Assembly (NCBI RefSeq): GCF_000002075.1
Contig: NW_004797811.1
Span: 136,419 to 200,418 of the forward strand
DNA length: 64,000 nucleotides
Direction of reading: 5' to 3'
Source: Aplysia californica
Lineage: Eukaryota > Mollusca > Gastropoda > Aplysiida > Aplysiidae
Shown: positions 51,346 through 62,540 of the stretch, piece after piece
Numbering within the stretch: the first letter of the stretch is position 1
Layout: the number at the start of each line of letters is the position of its first letter
The notes under the pieces: generated by a model
Told to the model about the DNA's origin: nothing
Database searches by the model: none
What the model saw: the letters and a program-made list of their open reading frames with translations, nothing else
Made by a program: the position numbers and the translations under genes

Positions 51346-53362
51346 GTGAGTACAAAATCATCGTAGTTATCTTTCTTTACTTTTTGTGTAATTTTGGTAA
51401 GAGTTTTAGTTTAGTTTTAGTGTAAGAATTTTACCGTACGGCGCTTGCAACACGATATGGTCAAATAAGTGCCAAAGAATAGATTATGTGTTACATGTAC
51501 AAGAGAGTAACATACGCAAAAAGAAGGGTGAGAGATAAGGACGACAGAAGTTTGATAGAAAAGAAGGAGGAAACCACACCAGAACACCCGTCAACCACCC
51601 ATTAATTTTGGTAAGAATTTTGGGGTACTTGCAACACAGTAAGGTCATACATGTAATATAAGAGCCGGAGATTTGAGGTGTTGCAAGAGAGGTTTTTTTT
51701 TTTAAAGGAAGAGAGATAAGGACGTCCGATGTTTCGTGAGAAAAAAGAAGCAAACCATATCAGTATCAGAGCACCGGGAAATAAATGTTTCTTTACTTTC
51801 ATTTTGATGAGCGTCTACTGATTTCACCACGCTGCCTCACATAATATTATGTATTTATTTCACTGATACCTAAATCCATTCATAAATATCATAGTAAATA
51901 GAAGCAGGGAGAGTATATATCCTTGTTGAACTCCTGACCATACTGGGGTGGGGGTGGGGGGGATCACTAATAAGTCCTTATTTTGTTCTTAAGGAACACA
52001 AACTATTCTCAAAAAGAGCCATGGCGTTTTGTTTTAAGACCTGGTTTTCCACTCCATATTCCTCCAGCGCTTTCACGAACAGGTTCTCACGCTGTCGAAA
52101 GCATTTTCTTGATCGTTGAAAACTATAAAACTATATTATTATTTAGCTTTTCCCTGTATTTGATTGCTGTTTCTCTGATCTGTCTCAAACTCAATGACAA
52201 GATGCCATCTCTGCACCTTCTGCACGAGGATTTTCAAGGCTCCCATCATATATTTTTATGTCTTCGGTCTCATCAGAGGCAGACGTTAAATTCGGAGGTC
52301 CTGATTCTTGGCGTATAACCTCATAGTATTGCTAGGGGCGTTAAACCCAAACACTTACCACTTTTTGAAACAGATGATCCACCACACTGTGGTCTAATAC
52401 TTAGATTTACACTTTTTTTAAAAACATAATGCTCTAATACGAGTATGACTTACCTATTTTAAACATTAGGCTCTAATACTTGTATTTTTTAAATTTTATG
52501 TTCTAACATTTGTATTTTTGAAAACATTATTATGCTCTAATACTAATATTTACATTTTTTTTACACCGTGCTCAAATACTATATTTGAATAAAGACAGAT
52601 ATGTGAGAAAATCGAACACAACGAAGAATCAAACATCGTCCTTATAGTATACCACGAGAAGGCTTTTGTCATAGTAAACCATTGCAAAACTCTGGGAAGA
52701 CACTCGAAAAGTATGGTGTCAGATAACAAATGTTAGATAATGTCAGAGCTCTATATATCAACAGCAGAAGCTCACTAAGAACGAAGGAAGGCAATACAAT
52801 ATACTTGTTCAAAATAAGATCTAGAGTACGACAGGGATGCGTTCTATCTCCCCTCCTGTTTATAATATATGGAGCTTGCCTACCATAGAAAAAAGCATCT
52901 CCCCTCGACGCTTAACGACAAAAGAAAAAATAATTTTCTCAAAAACTTACACTTTTTTATATTCTGCTCGAAAACTTACACTTTTGTTACTTTATGTTCT
53001 AATATCGACACTTTTTTTTTAACCTTGTATTCTAAAACTTCGGTTCGGACACGGGGTTTTTTTCGCCCCCTCCTGCCCACCTAGCAGTAATGGGTACCTG
53101 ACTTTGAGTTGGGGAAGTAAAGGCGGCGTGGAGAGGAACTGGCCACCCTACCACAATAATATGTCGAAGGCCCAGGAAGTTGTCTCACTAACAAGGCAAT
53201 CCCCAATGTCCGGATCGGATGCGGGAGCAATTTTACTTTTTACCGGTACTTTAATACTTACACCTGTTGTTTTTTTTTCATTTGGCTCTAATACTTACAC
53301 TATTTTTATTACATTATGATCTAATACCTACCCTTTTTTTGCATTGTCATATTATAATAATA

Positions 53363-53442
<80 letters not shown>

Positions 53443-54196
53443 TACACCTGGGTTTTTTTCATTTGGCTCTAATTTTTACACTTGTTTTTGTTCCCAGACG
53501 CTCCCCCTCGTTGTGCTCTCGTGAAGATGGAGAGCTGGGGCTGGAAGTTCTTCAGTAAGCCCCTGCTGCCCGCTGCCTGGATCACCTCTGTGTCGGTGGA
53601 GAAGGACTTCAGTGGAGGCTACTGCAAGCCTGCCTCCGGCTACGGTTTCTCTACCAACGAGCTGTGGGTAGCTCATGGCTGTCGTGGTCTGCTCAAAGTT
53701 TGTGCAGTGGCAAGTAAGTTGGTTTGTTGGTTTGTTCGTTGGTTTGTTTGATGGATTTCTTGTTTAGATTGTACGTTTGTGTGGTTGTTTGTTTGTTTGA
53801 TTTCTCGTTTTGTTTGTAAGTTTGTATGATTTCTGGGTGGCTCATGGCTGTCGCGGACTGTTCAAAGTTTGTTCCCTGCAAAGTATGTATGTTTGTTGAT
53901 TTGTTTGTTTGTTTGTATAGCCCCCCCCCCCCCCCCCTTAAGAATGTTAACAGTAACAACGCTTTTTAAGTTAATAGCAACTATTTAACATGTATTTCAT
54001 TTCTTTCTCCCACTCCTCTTCACTTCCCAGTGAAATAGAGAAATACGCTTTTTAAGAAAATTTTAAACTCTTTTTCTCATCCGCGACCCCATCCCATTTC
54101 CCTGACAATTGTTTGACGAAAACCCTAAATAGCTTTCTTCTTCTTCTTCCTCGTTCTCGATCCTAAACAGCAATAACTACACCTTCGCCTCTGAGC

Positions 54197-54228
<32 letters not shown>

Positions 54229-54731
54229 AGATAGATAGACAGATAGATAGAATCAAATAGATAGTTAGAAAAATACGCTTTTAAAGTTTACAACGTTTGT
54301 TTCTAAGTACTTTCTTCTCTCTCCCCTTTCCACACAAATGTGTGACGAAAACTCTAAACAGCAACAACTACACCTCCGCCTCTGAGCAAGATAGAGAAAG
54401 ATAGATATATAGATAGATAGGTAAAAAAAATACGCTTTTATTTTAAAGTTTACAACACTCGTTTCTAATGTATATTCTTCTCTCTCTCCCCACCCCTCCC
54501 CCCAAACCTCCCTCCCTTTTCCCAGACAAATGTGTGACAAAAACCCTGAACAGCAACAACTACGCGTTCGCCTCTGAGCAAATCGAAAACGCCTGCTACG
54601 TGTCGTCCATGGTGATCAAGACCAGACAGGGACCGCCCTGCGTGGCTGACGTCAACTACGGTTTCACCGGACCCTACGTCTGGGTCAATGGAGGCTGCCG
54701 CGCCGAATTTACCGTCTGCTACGTGCAGTGA
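51282..54731 (+). CDS. Secreted cysteine-rich two-repeat protein (GCR[AG]-type, DUF3011-like), complete, three exons
   Basis: Exons 51282-51345, 53498-53713 and 54526-54731 join in phase to 161 aa. Residues 1-19 form a signal peptide (MKLLCVAACLVLLVAAAHG), so the product should be secreted. The mature part has two related repeats, one per exon. Each has a Cys near its start, an I-x-S-V or VSSMVI strand, an internal Cys, and a closing YGF….WV..GCR…..VC signature (ELWVAHGCRGLLKVC, then YVWVNGGCRAEFTVC). The closing motif resembles the GIWVDRGCRAEF signature of DUF3011 domains; that link is from memory and should be tested. About ten cysteines suggest disulfides. Function is unknown; lectin-like, mucus, egg or defence roles are possible but only guesses. 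Intron 2 holds decayed copies of exon pieces. Confidence 0.88.
51403..51778 (-). mobile_element. Two R1 retroposons in direct tandem, intron 1 of secreted gene
   Basis: Copy one 51403-51602 and copy two about 51603-51778, both with the tail first on +. Copy two starts TTTTGGTAAGAATTTTGGGG and is more diverged. Confidence 0.85.
51803..51845. mobile_element. MITE-A right-end fragment
   Basis: TTTTGATGAGCGTCTACTGA then TTTCACCACGCTGCCTCACA followed by TA; abuts an R1. Confidence 0.75.
52260..52365 (+). mobile_element. SINE G 3' fragment
   Basis: AGGCAGACGTTAAATTCGGA, GGTCCTGATT and GCTAGGGGCGTTAAACCCAA match the family G tail in + orientation. Confidence 0.7.
52598..52905 (+). mobile_element. 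LINE reverse-transcriptase fragment
   Basis: Pieces read YHEKAFVIVNHCKTLGR, SELYINSRSSLRTKEGNTIY and SRVRQGCVLSPLLFIIYG. These equal the (D)FEKAFD.V.H…LW and GVRQGCVLSPLLF motifs of non-LTR reverse transcriptase. The frame is damaged, so it is a dead fragment, sense to the host gene. Confidence 0.85.
53350..53444. repeat. AAT microsatellite before secreted-protein exon 2
   Basis: ATAATAATA triplets ending about 53 bp before the exon 2 acceptor. Confidence 0.95.
53498..53713 (+). CDS. Secreted protein exon 2: repeat 1
   Basis: Acceptor TTCCCAG, donor GTAAGT; enters and leaves with one base outside its two-base start, exactly as exon 3 enters. Encodes APPRCALVKMESWGWKFF to GCRGLLKVCAVA. The symmetrical phase means the exon can be duplicated without breaking the frame. 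Confidence 0.9.
53831..53882 (+). pseudogene. Ghost copy of the end of secreted-protein exon 2
   Basis: This stretch of intron 2 repeats the last ~52 nt of exon 2 plus its donor (GTATGT in place of GTAAGT). It still reads FWVAHGCRGLFKVCSLQ. Most differences from the real exon are silent (GTA/GTG, CGT/CGC, GGT/GGA), with L to F twice. It has no upstream half or acceptor, so it is probably the remnant of a duplicated exon. Confidence 0.75.
53915..53938. repeat. C homopolymer
   Basis: About 18 C after a GTTT-rich stretch in intron 2 of the secreted gene. Confidence 0.9.
54041..54425 (+). pseudogene. Two decayed partial copies of the start of secreted-protein exon 3
   Basis: Two direct copies of a unit precede the real exon 3. 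Each opens with AATACGCTTTT (54041, 54271; the real unit begins about 54428), carries a pyrimidine tract, then the beginning of exon 3. The copy at about 54334-54390 reads NKCVTKTLNSNNYTSASEQ and lacks a good AG acceptor; that at about 54104-54200 has an extra pyrimidine insertion inside. Both break at GAGCAAGATAG, where a GATA microsatellite replaces the rest of the exon. Confidence 0.75.
54198..54262. repeat. GATA microsatellite closing a ghost exon unit
   Basis: ATAGATAG repeats begin exactly where homology to exon 3 stops; a shorter one closes the next unit at 54388-54420. Confidence 0.92.
54526..54731 (+). CDS. Secreted protein exon 3: repeat 2 and stop
   Basis: Acceptor TTCCCAG. Encodes NKCVTKTLNSNNYAFASEQI through NGGCRAEFTVCYVQ and TGA at 54729-54731. 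Confidence 0.9.
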
Positions 54732-54781
54732 CGTCATCGTCCTCCCCATCACGTGATCCATGAACCAATCAATGAATGATG

Positions 54782-54787
54782 AATAAA
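54782..54787 (+). promoter_or_regulatory. Poly(A) signal AATAAA of the secreted-protein gene
   Basis: AATAAA lies 51 nt after the stop codon, predicting a 3' UTR of about 70-85 nt. Confidence 0.65.
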
Positions 54788-54999
54788 TGAATAACTCTTT
54801 ATTTATCCCATTAAGTAAGGAAATTTGGGTTATTTATTTAAAAAATATAATTACTTACTTATATATATTTACTTCTATATCCTACCTCTTGCTGTACCAC
54901 CTAGGACGTCGAGGGGGGTATTTCTTCATCATTATCATTATTATCATTATTATTCATTTATTTATTTATATTTTTATCTATCTATTTTAGCTTTTAAGT

Positions 55000-55372
55000 T
55001 TTAGTAAGGTTTTACGGCACTCGCAACATATTGGTCATATGAGCGCCACGGGGTGGATGTCAACAGAGAAGTCCAAACGAGGAATCAGACTTACTCTGCT
55101 CACCTCTCTAGCTTCAACAGCACAAAGTCTGCTTCGACTACCATTAGTAGGCACCCCGGAAATTGAAGTCCACAAGAGAGTGACAAACATGCAAAAGATA
55201 AGAAGTTGAGGAAAAAATTACGATAGTTGGGATGAGGAAAGGAGAAAAACAGCAGTTCCCCCTATGCTGTTCCGGAACAGTATGACCATGGCATTGATAA
55301 ATCAGCCCGTTTACAATTCTACAGTGCTTAAGAACATGTTAATACATGTAATAATATCCCCCCTTTGGGTTT
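55000..55372 (-). mobile_element. R2 retroposon
   Basis: AAGTTTTAGTAAGGTTTTACGG, GGCACTCGCAACATATTGG, TCATATGAGCGCC, then the R2 body to CCCCCCTTTGGGTTTT. The tail stem pairs GGCGCTC with GAGTGCC, one G-U pair in RNA. Confidence 0.88.
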
Positions 55373-55479
55373 TTCGTTTATTCTTCAATTAAACATAATT
55401 CAAATGTAGAAAAATACATGTACAATACTTTGGTCGCTTAAAACGACACCAGACCATAATGTGAAAGAGGAGCCTGAAG

Positions 55480-55645
55480 GAAGTAGCCTATGTGGGGCAG
55501 GAGAGCCAGGGAAAGACAAAGAGTAACATGGATGGACGACATTAAAACATGGACTGGCCTGGGTACAGCAGAATGTGCAACGGCAACCCATGACCGTGGA
55601 GGATGGAGGGTCAATACAGGTCAACCTCTGAGTCAGAGATAAGGG
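55480..55645 (+). mobile_element. LINE C-terminal fragment
   Basis: Reads RARERQRVTWMDDIKTWTGL, GTAECATATHDRGGWRV. The R.RQR.TWMD+IK.WTG….A.RDR..WR ending is typical of animal non-LTR elements. Confidence 0.82.
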
Positions 55646-55658
55646 CTCCTCTAGCAGA

Positions 55659-56050
55659 CAGTAAGAGTTTTACGGCACTTGCAACACAATAAGGTTATAA
55701 ATATTATAAGCGCCGAAGATAAGGTGTTACAAGAGAGTAACAAACACAAAATAGGAAGAAGTTTCAAGTAGAAGGGGGGATAGAATAGATAGATTCATTA
55801 TAGGAATGAAGGAGTAAACCACACCACAACAACCGCCCACAAGTAAGAGTTTTACTGCATTTGCAAAACACTAAGGTCATAAATATTAGGCCAAAGATTA
55901 GAGGTTTTACAAGAGAGCAACAAACACAAAAAGAAGGAGAGATAAGGACGTTAGAGCAAACCACACTAGAACACCCGCCAACCACCCACTGATAGATGTT
56001 CGTTAGGAAAGAAGGAGCAAACCACACTAGAGCACCCACCAACCACCCGT
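55659..56050 (-). mobile_element. Tandem cluster of R1 retroposons
   Basis: Copies at 55659-55842 and 55844-55990, then a partial third head (about 55991-56050). Each has AGTAAGAGTTTTAC…GCACTTGC or TGCATTTGC and ends at CACCCGCCAACCACCC. Confidence 0.85.
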
Positions 56051-56229
56051 TCGCTGACGTCTGCTACAGATCTCGCACGTTACGATAAAAAGAAAAGTTG
56101 AACAAACAAACATGACTCAATCAAAACCAGTCAGTCTTTTGAAGTATATATTATAGGATTACTTTATTTTTTAATCATTTAAATCTCTAGCATGTAGCTG
56201 CATTTTGAAAGGCTGTTATTTGTACTCAC

Positions 56230-56503
56230 ATATCAAAGACTGAGTGCAAGAAGTGACTACATACATATGTAATCCACTTTTGGTCGAAATGGAGTAATCG
56301 ATATGGGTAGTGAGATTTTTAGCCCCTCATCTAAATTACCTCATATCTAAACCGTAGCTTAATTAATTCGGTATCTAGAAATATTAACGTATCTTTTTCG
56401 ACTACGTTATAGATAGAGATTTCAATATCGTCAAACTTTCAAACTCGTTTTTCTGGAAACTGAAAAGTGGATATAAAAAGTCACTTCTCGCACTCAGCCG
56501 TCG
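56230..56503. mobile_element. MITE-G
   Basis: AAGACTGAGTGCAAGAAGTGAC mirrors AGTCACTTCTCGCACTCAGCC (19 of 21 bases). 274 bp, AT-rich interior, one copy seen. Confidence 0.78.
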
Positions 56504-56509
56504 CTATGG

Positions 56510-57340
56510 AAACATAACAGTGATACATAAAATACGTTAGGTCCTGAATACATTTGTGCATAGTCCAAACTCCGGAAAAAGCGAATGATTCAACAAATCA
56601 CAAGATTAATAGCTGTGGAGAAGAAGATAAGTGATGAAAAAAAAAAGAATCATAGGGCTCTTTATTCAAGGGAAGTAGAACCACCTCCGATACTCAGCCC
56701 CAAGAAAATAGTCATGACCGACAAAGATAGTAGTTGATGGTAGTCCGAGAAATTGACGTGTAATGAAATTATTTCTCAAAGCTCTTCAAATGTGAATCAT
56801 AGTGAATATTACAACTTGACAGCTGGATTACATTAGGATAAGGATCTTCTCAGTTGTACGATGACACAATGATCGTCTTATTATTACAAACAAAATTATT
56901 TTCAGACCACCCAAATGGGGATACTATTTCAATTTTACGGTGGTGTCTGTGGCATTTGGTATAATTTGTTACATAATTTTTTAGAAGTTTCAGAAATGTA
57001 ACATCATCATCATAGAATAGGAATACATGTAATATTGGCCAAACCAAACGTATGGGAAATAACTGTTGCAGATCATACAAGTATAAAATTACAGCTTTTA
57101 AGGAAAACTGTGTGCAAGTGTCAAGCGTACCGGAATAGGCTAACATGTTTTGAGCCAAAACTATCTCCAGATTTTCACTCCATGAAGTTGCACTATATCA
57201 AAACATCATGCAAGTGAGTTTCCATACCATATTTATTTTCCAACTAAAACGAATCTTGACCTAGCTCTTGACAATACAGTAGTCAACAGTTATTATCGAT
57301 TTATTATACATAATATAACTGTCCAATTCTAGACAAGACT
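56510..57340. other. Intergenic, nothing recognised
   Basis: AT-rich sequence without exon-like peptides or clear repeat ends. Confidence 0.5.
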
Positions 57341-57344
57341 GAGT

Positions 57345-57610
57345 TATGAGTAGCTGTTTTATGGCACTATCGACTCAGTTCTGGTCTCATGTAAGTGCCA
57401 CTAGACTATTATCGAATTACGTCAGACCATCACCGAAGGGCATGAGACAACCATCAAAATGTCAATCTGTTACCCAAAACCAAAAGAAGGAATGTTTTGT
57501 TTACAGAAAGACTCGCACATCAAAGAAACAACCATTGAAACACATGAATTGTGTTGTGATATTATCACAACATGAGCCAATAACTGACGTCCAGTCATCT
57601 AAATTTAAAA
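57345..57610 (-). mobile_element. Retroposon with a variant hairpin tail
   Basis: GTAGCTGTTTTATGGCACTA, TCGACTCAGTTCTGGTCTCA, TGTAAGTGCCA. On the minus strand this gives the stem TGGCACT/AGTGCCA and then ATAAAACAGC, a fourth version of the shared tail. The body is not one of R1, R2, D or E. Confidence 0.6.
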
Positions 57611-57621
57611 AAAATTTTTTT

Positions 57622-57983
57622 TTATAGTAGAGGGTTTTACGACGCTCGCAACTGCATAAGGTCATATGAGCGCCAAGGGGTGGGTGTCAACAGAGAAGTC
57701 CTTACAGGGAATCAGATTTATATTCTGCTCACCTCTCCAGCCTCAACAGCACAAAGTCTGCTTCGACTATCAAGGCATCCCAAAAATAGCAGGTCACAAG
57801 AGAGTGACAAACATACAAAAGAAGTAGAGGAAAAATGACAATAGTAAGGATTTGGAAAGAAAAAGCAGCAGTTCCCTGTTGTAGACCAGGCATAGTTATG
57901 AGCGTGACATGAATCAGCCCATTTACAATTCTACTGTGCTTGAACGAGAAATGCCCCCCCTTTGGGAAAGGCCTAAAGTAAGA
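57622..57983 (-). mobile_element. R2 retroposon
   Basis: TAGTAGAGGGTTTTACGACGC, TCGCAACTGCATAAGGTCAT, ATGAGCGCCAAGGGG, through CTGCTCACCTCTCCAGCCTC to GGGAAAGGCCTAAAGTAAGA. Confidence 0.9.
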
Positions 57984-58399
57984 CACTTTTAAAAATGGGT
58001 CAACAACAATTCACTCATCCTCATAAACCGTTGGGTATAATATTCTGACCAATTACCCCGAAAATACTAAACACAACATTAAAATTCAAAAACAAATAAT
58101 AGCTGCCACAGAAGGCTATGGGTACTGCAACACACACACACACACTGACACACATACATACACACATACAGATAGAAGAACTGGACTGGGTCTACAAACC
58201 ACTTCTTAGCCTGAAAATTTTCTTTAAAATTATTGGTAAACGGGTAACTAATTGTAAGTGTTTACAACCAAGAGACAAGCTCGCGAGCTGCCAGCAGAGC
58301 TCATGGCACTTTATAGTATACTTTAGTCCAATGTTGTTTTTAATCATAAATAATTTTGCTCCTGAGCTGATTATTACTTTTTAACTTCCAATTTTAAGT

Positions 58400-60582
58400 T
58401 CCATAATTAAGGTCTTTGTCCTTCAAGAAATAATTCCCTCACCAGAGAAAAAAAAAAAAAAAAAAAAACCCTATTCAAAAACTGTGTTAACTAAAAGACA
58501 TTGTGAGATTTTTTTTTAAAATGTCAACACAAAGTGGAAAGTCTCAAGGATGAAATGACAAAAGATGAAAATTTGTGAATATTGACTGTCGAGGTCTTGC
58601 TGGATTAAAGATCAGGACATCAACGCAGCAACAGCCATTTAGGAAAGGGATGAGGGGAAAAAAAGCAAGACAGACTAGACTGTCAAACTCAACAAAGGGA
58701 AAGAAAAGAAGTAGGACTTACACGTGGTGTGTTCCTACCACCTGCCTCTCCAAGGTCTGGCTCTTCTCCCATAATCTCAAAACATTCAAGTCAGAATGAA
58801 ACGGGAATACTCTTTAAGAACCAAAACATACCCCCCAAAAAAGTATGAGATTCAGATACAATTTTGCCAAAAACCGAGTGCAGCCAAATGTTCAAGAAAA
58901 ACAAAAAGCTTCATAACAGAAAAAGGATAAATTTCCAATACCTGTGAAAAAAAAATAATAATAAAAAGGATTGGCATTACTACTGCAAAAGCCAAATCTC
59001 AGCAAAGTGCAAAGTTACAGTATATGAAAAAATATGGATATGTATTTTTTCTCTCAATACAAAATACTTTCTTGTAGAACTGTTTGAGAGAATATGACAC
59101 ACTTGGCATGACAATAGACTCGACATTTGCCAGCAACAGCAGAAAAAAACAACAATCTAAACTATTATCACAATAAAACAATCAAGTATCCTCTTATCTT
59201 ATCAAAAACACAGAGTTCATACAGATACAAGAACTCTCAAGTTAAGGTGAGGCAGTAGGATTTGTCAAAATGGAAGACCTTGTTTGAGAAAAAAAGCATT
59301 AAACACGCGAGGTTCAGATCTGTAAAGTTTTTCAAACATTTTGTAAAGATGAAACCATTATCACAATCAACATATCATATCTTCAACAACAGACATTGCA
59401 TATTTCAAGCATTTTTTTTTTACTTCTTCCAAATAAAATTTATAACAATTTTTGTCCACAAAATGCTAAGGGGCAAACAAACACTTGCTGGAAACAACTG
59501 ATTCGGTAAGAACAGAAAGAATCAGTACAAAATAGCGGTGAAATAGATTTTAAAAATCTGGAATGACAAAGGCACTTTGGTAATTGACCTCTTAGATCAC
59601 TGATATCCAACTGACCTCTCTCCTCATTAGCTCATCACAAACTGCTGTGTCTGCCGACGTTCATCTTATGGCACGAGACATCAAAATCAAATGTGACTTT
59701 CAGTGACAAGTTGGTCCAAAATGGATAAAATAGACTGGGCAAACAATACCATGGCATATTCTGATAATAATAACAAGGTACCAACTACAATCACAGCAAA
59801 TCAAAATTTTGAATATTTTTGCAGGTAAAACTATCGCTTGAAGACTTCCAAGATATAAATTCAGAGCAAAAATAGAAAATTTCAATATTTTGCAAGCTGG
59901 ATACCTTTACGTTAAGAAAACATTCCCATATGCTCACAAACATCAAATGAAATCAGTAGAATGAGAGAACCTATTTCACCACAGAAACGTAACTCGCATG
60001 AATAAAGAAAGCTCTGGATCATGACTATGATTCTCAAAACAACACATACGGTATATTTCTCAGAATAGCTTGGACCTCTCACCTGACTAGTACCACAAAC
60101 TGATTGAACTACTGAGTACACTAGCAAGGCATACTATCACAACACACATTCACCGAATGCTGGAATTATTTTTTCATTAACATCGGGGAGCAAAGAAAAG
60201 TGACAAGTAAAAAAAAAATTATAAAAAAAAATATATAAAAAAAGCAACCCCACACACACAAATTAAAAGGAAAAAGAAAATCCTTTTCCATCTTTATCTC
60301 GAAAAAACATTTCGTGTTAGTGAGTGAAGCTTTTTCAAAGAAACAACAGAATTAGAGTTCTTTCAAGAAACTCCCGTCTTTCGTAGATAAAACAACAACA
60401 AAGTCCAGAAACTCTTCTCAGGTCGTACCCACAACAATTGTTCTGATATCACATCTACAAAACAAAACTCAAACAAATAGTAACATTAACATTCCGGAAC
60501 ACGGAAAACACTTTCGGAACTTTCAAGCTGCCAAAAACAACCTGGTGGCAGCGGTTGGCCATGCTCCTGACCTCAACTCCCA
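58400..60582 (-). other. Probable FAH 3' UTR and downstream DNA
   Basis: About 2 kb of low-repeat sequence next to the FAH stop, in contrast to the repeat-dense DNA on both sides. No AATAAA close after the stop was found on the minus strand. A long 3' UTR is an inference. A decayed D-like piece lies at about 58640-58745 (AAAGCAAGACAGACTAGACT, GAAGTAGGACTTAC). Confidence 0.45.
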
Positions 60583-60659
60583 CTACAGAGGGTGGGCCGG
60601 CAAAACTTTTCCCGTGCAGGTCCCAAAGCCCACGCGGTAACCGTTGCCTTCGCAGAACC
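60583..60659 (-). CDS. FAH: FAH last exon and stop
   Basis: 77 nt after acceptor TTTCAG, ending at TAG (60585-60583). [20 protein letters not shown] matches the family's C-terminus. Confidence 0.94.
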
Positions 60660-62489
60660 CTGAAAGTACAACAGTCGAAATATATTATGTGTGTGGTTCG
60701 GAGAAAACCCTTCACATGGTGCAAATTTTCAAAACTGACTTTTTTGCATGCGTTGAAAGACACATCTTTCCTGAGCATTTTGTACTTTATTTGATTGCAA
60801 TTGGAGCATTCTGTGAAAAGTTATGGCAATTTAGTTTTAGTAAGTGTTTTACAGTACTTGCAACACAATAAGGTCATATAAGTGCCGAAGATCAGAGGTG
60901 TTACAAGAGAGTAACAAACACAAAAAAGAAAGAGGGGAGACAAAGATGATAGATGTTTGATAGGAAAGAAGAAGCAAACGACACCAGAGCACTCGCCAAC
61001 CAACCACTTTCAAAATTGACTTTTTTTTGCATGTTTTGAAAGAATCATCTTTCCCGAGCATTTTGCATTTTATTTGAGGGCAATTGGAGTATTCTGTGAA
61101 AACTTACGGCATTTTAAAGCGCTCAGGGGTCCGAAGGTGAGGTTTTGAGAAAACGGGTTTTAAAGTTTTGTTTACTTTGGGAACAAATTAAAACTGAAAA
61201 ATGGTGAAATGGTATGAGTTTAACGCCCCTATCAACGCTATTAGGTTATTTAAGAGGCGGGACCTCCTAATTTAACGTCCGTCTCTGATAGGACCGAGCC
61301 AAGCGGGAAGTTTGTGTAAAGTGCCTTTCCCAAGGACACAACGCCGAACCGAGCTGAGGCTCGAACCCCCGAACCCGCAATCTCACGATTACGAGTCCGG
61401 TAGCCTAACCACTAGGCTACCGACACAATAGTGCTCAGTTACTTTGAAACAGAAAACTTGCAGTTTACTTACTGTAAACTAAAAAAAACAATACCGGTGC
61501 TTCGCAGAGTAGAACGAAAAACTTAAATCCAATTAGGAACAGTTCACATTTGGTTTGAATGGCAGGACATGGAACAGAAGAAGGTAAAACGGCACTCTGT
61601 ACTTTCAACCCCCCTCTCCCCCCCCCCCCCAAACATCTACAGTGATTGAAGCAATGACACACCATAGTCTCCTAACCAAAAACCTTCTCTGTCAAATAAG
61701 TTTCTCAGGATTAATAAATAACATGAAGAGGCGAGCCCAGGACAGGGAAAGGTGGAAAGTGTTTGTTCACGGCCTCCTATACCCTGATCCATGGTGAGAA
61801 AGGCAATGATGATGATGATGATGATGATGATGATATTGATATCATTTTTTAAAAATGTTCCCGATGAAGCCATAAGACAGCGAAACATTGACAATATTAT
61901 TTTTTTTAAAAATCTTACAAGTCTCCAACTTTTTCTTTTCTTTTTGCAGTCTACAATGATGATGAAGATGAAGCTGATGCTGACAATGACGATGATAATG
62001 AATGACATACCGTGAAAGATGACCTCATCACCGTCCTGGAGGAACTTCCGGGTCACCCCGTTGCCCAGCTCCACGACCTTGGTGCCCTTCCAGCACAGCT
62101 CCAGCATGCTGCCGTACGAGTCGGAAGTCTGGAGAACATAGACAAACATCTTGTTAGGTTGGGGGGAAAAAAAAGCCCAGCGAAAAACTCAAAACAAAAC
62201 AAAATAAAAAAACTTTTTGGAGACGGTGCTTTTAAAAAAAAGTTTTAGTCAGGGATTAACCAAACACAAAATAAAATCGAAAAAATCCTTCGAGAGAAGG
62301 TGCTTTTTAAAAGTTTTCACAAGAGATTTTAAAAAATAATTTTTTAAACCCTCTTTCAGGAGGAAGTTCTTTTTAAAAAATGTTAAAGTAAGAACTTTAC
62401 AGCACTTGCAAAACAATACGGTCACCAGCAAAAAAATGTCGGTTTCTTTGATTTCAGTATTTGGAGCAGCACCTGATTTCACCACGATG

Positions 62490-62540
<51 letters not shown>

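Larger units (their letters stand above)
52400..53490. repeat. Degenerate TCTAATACTT(A)CACTTTTT motif repeated through intron 1
   Basis: Short blocks such as CTCTAATACTTGTATTTTT, GCTCTAATACTAATATTTAC, TCTAATACTTACACTATTTT and TCTAATTTTTACACTTG recur about a dozen times, spaced roughly 40-70 bp where not interrupted. They look like a decayed minisatellite in which the LINE and AAT repeat are embedded. Confidence 0.7.

Noticed and set aside
61380-61430. tRNA gene on the minus strand
   Set aside because: It is the head of SINE G, found with the same body at 35065-35311.
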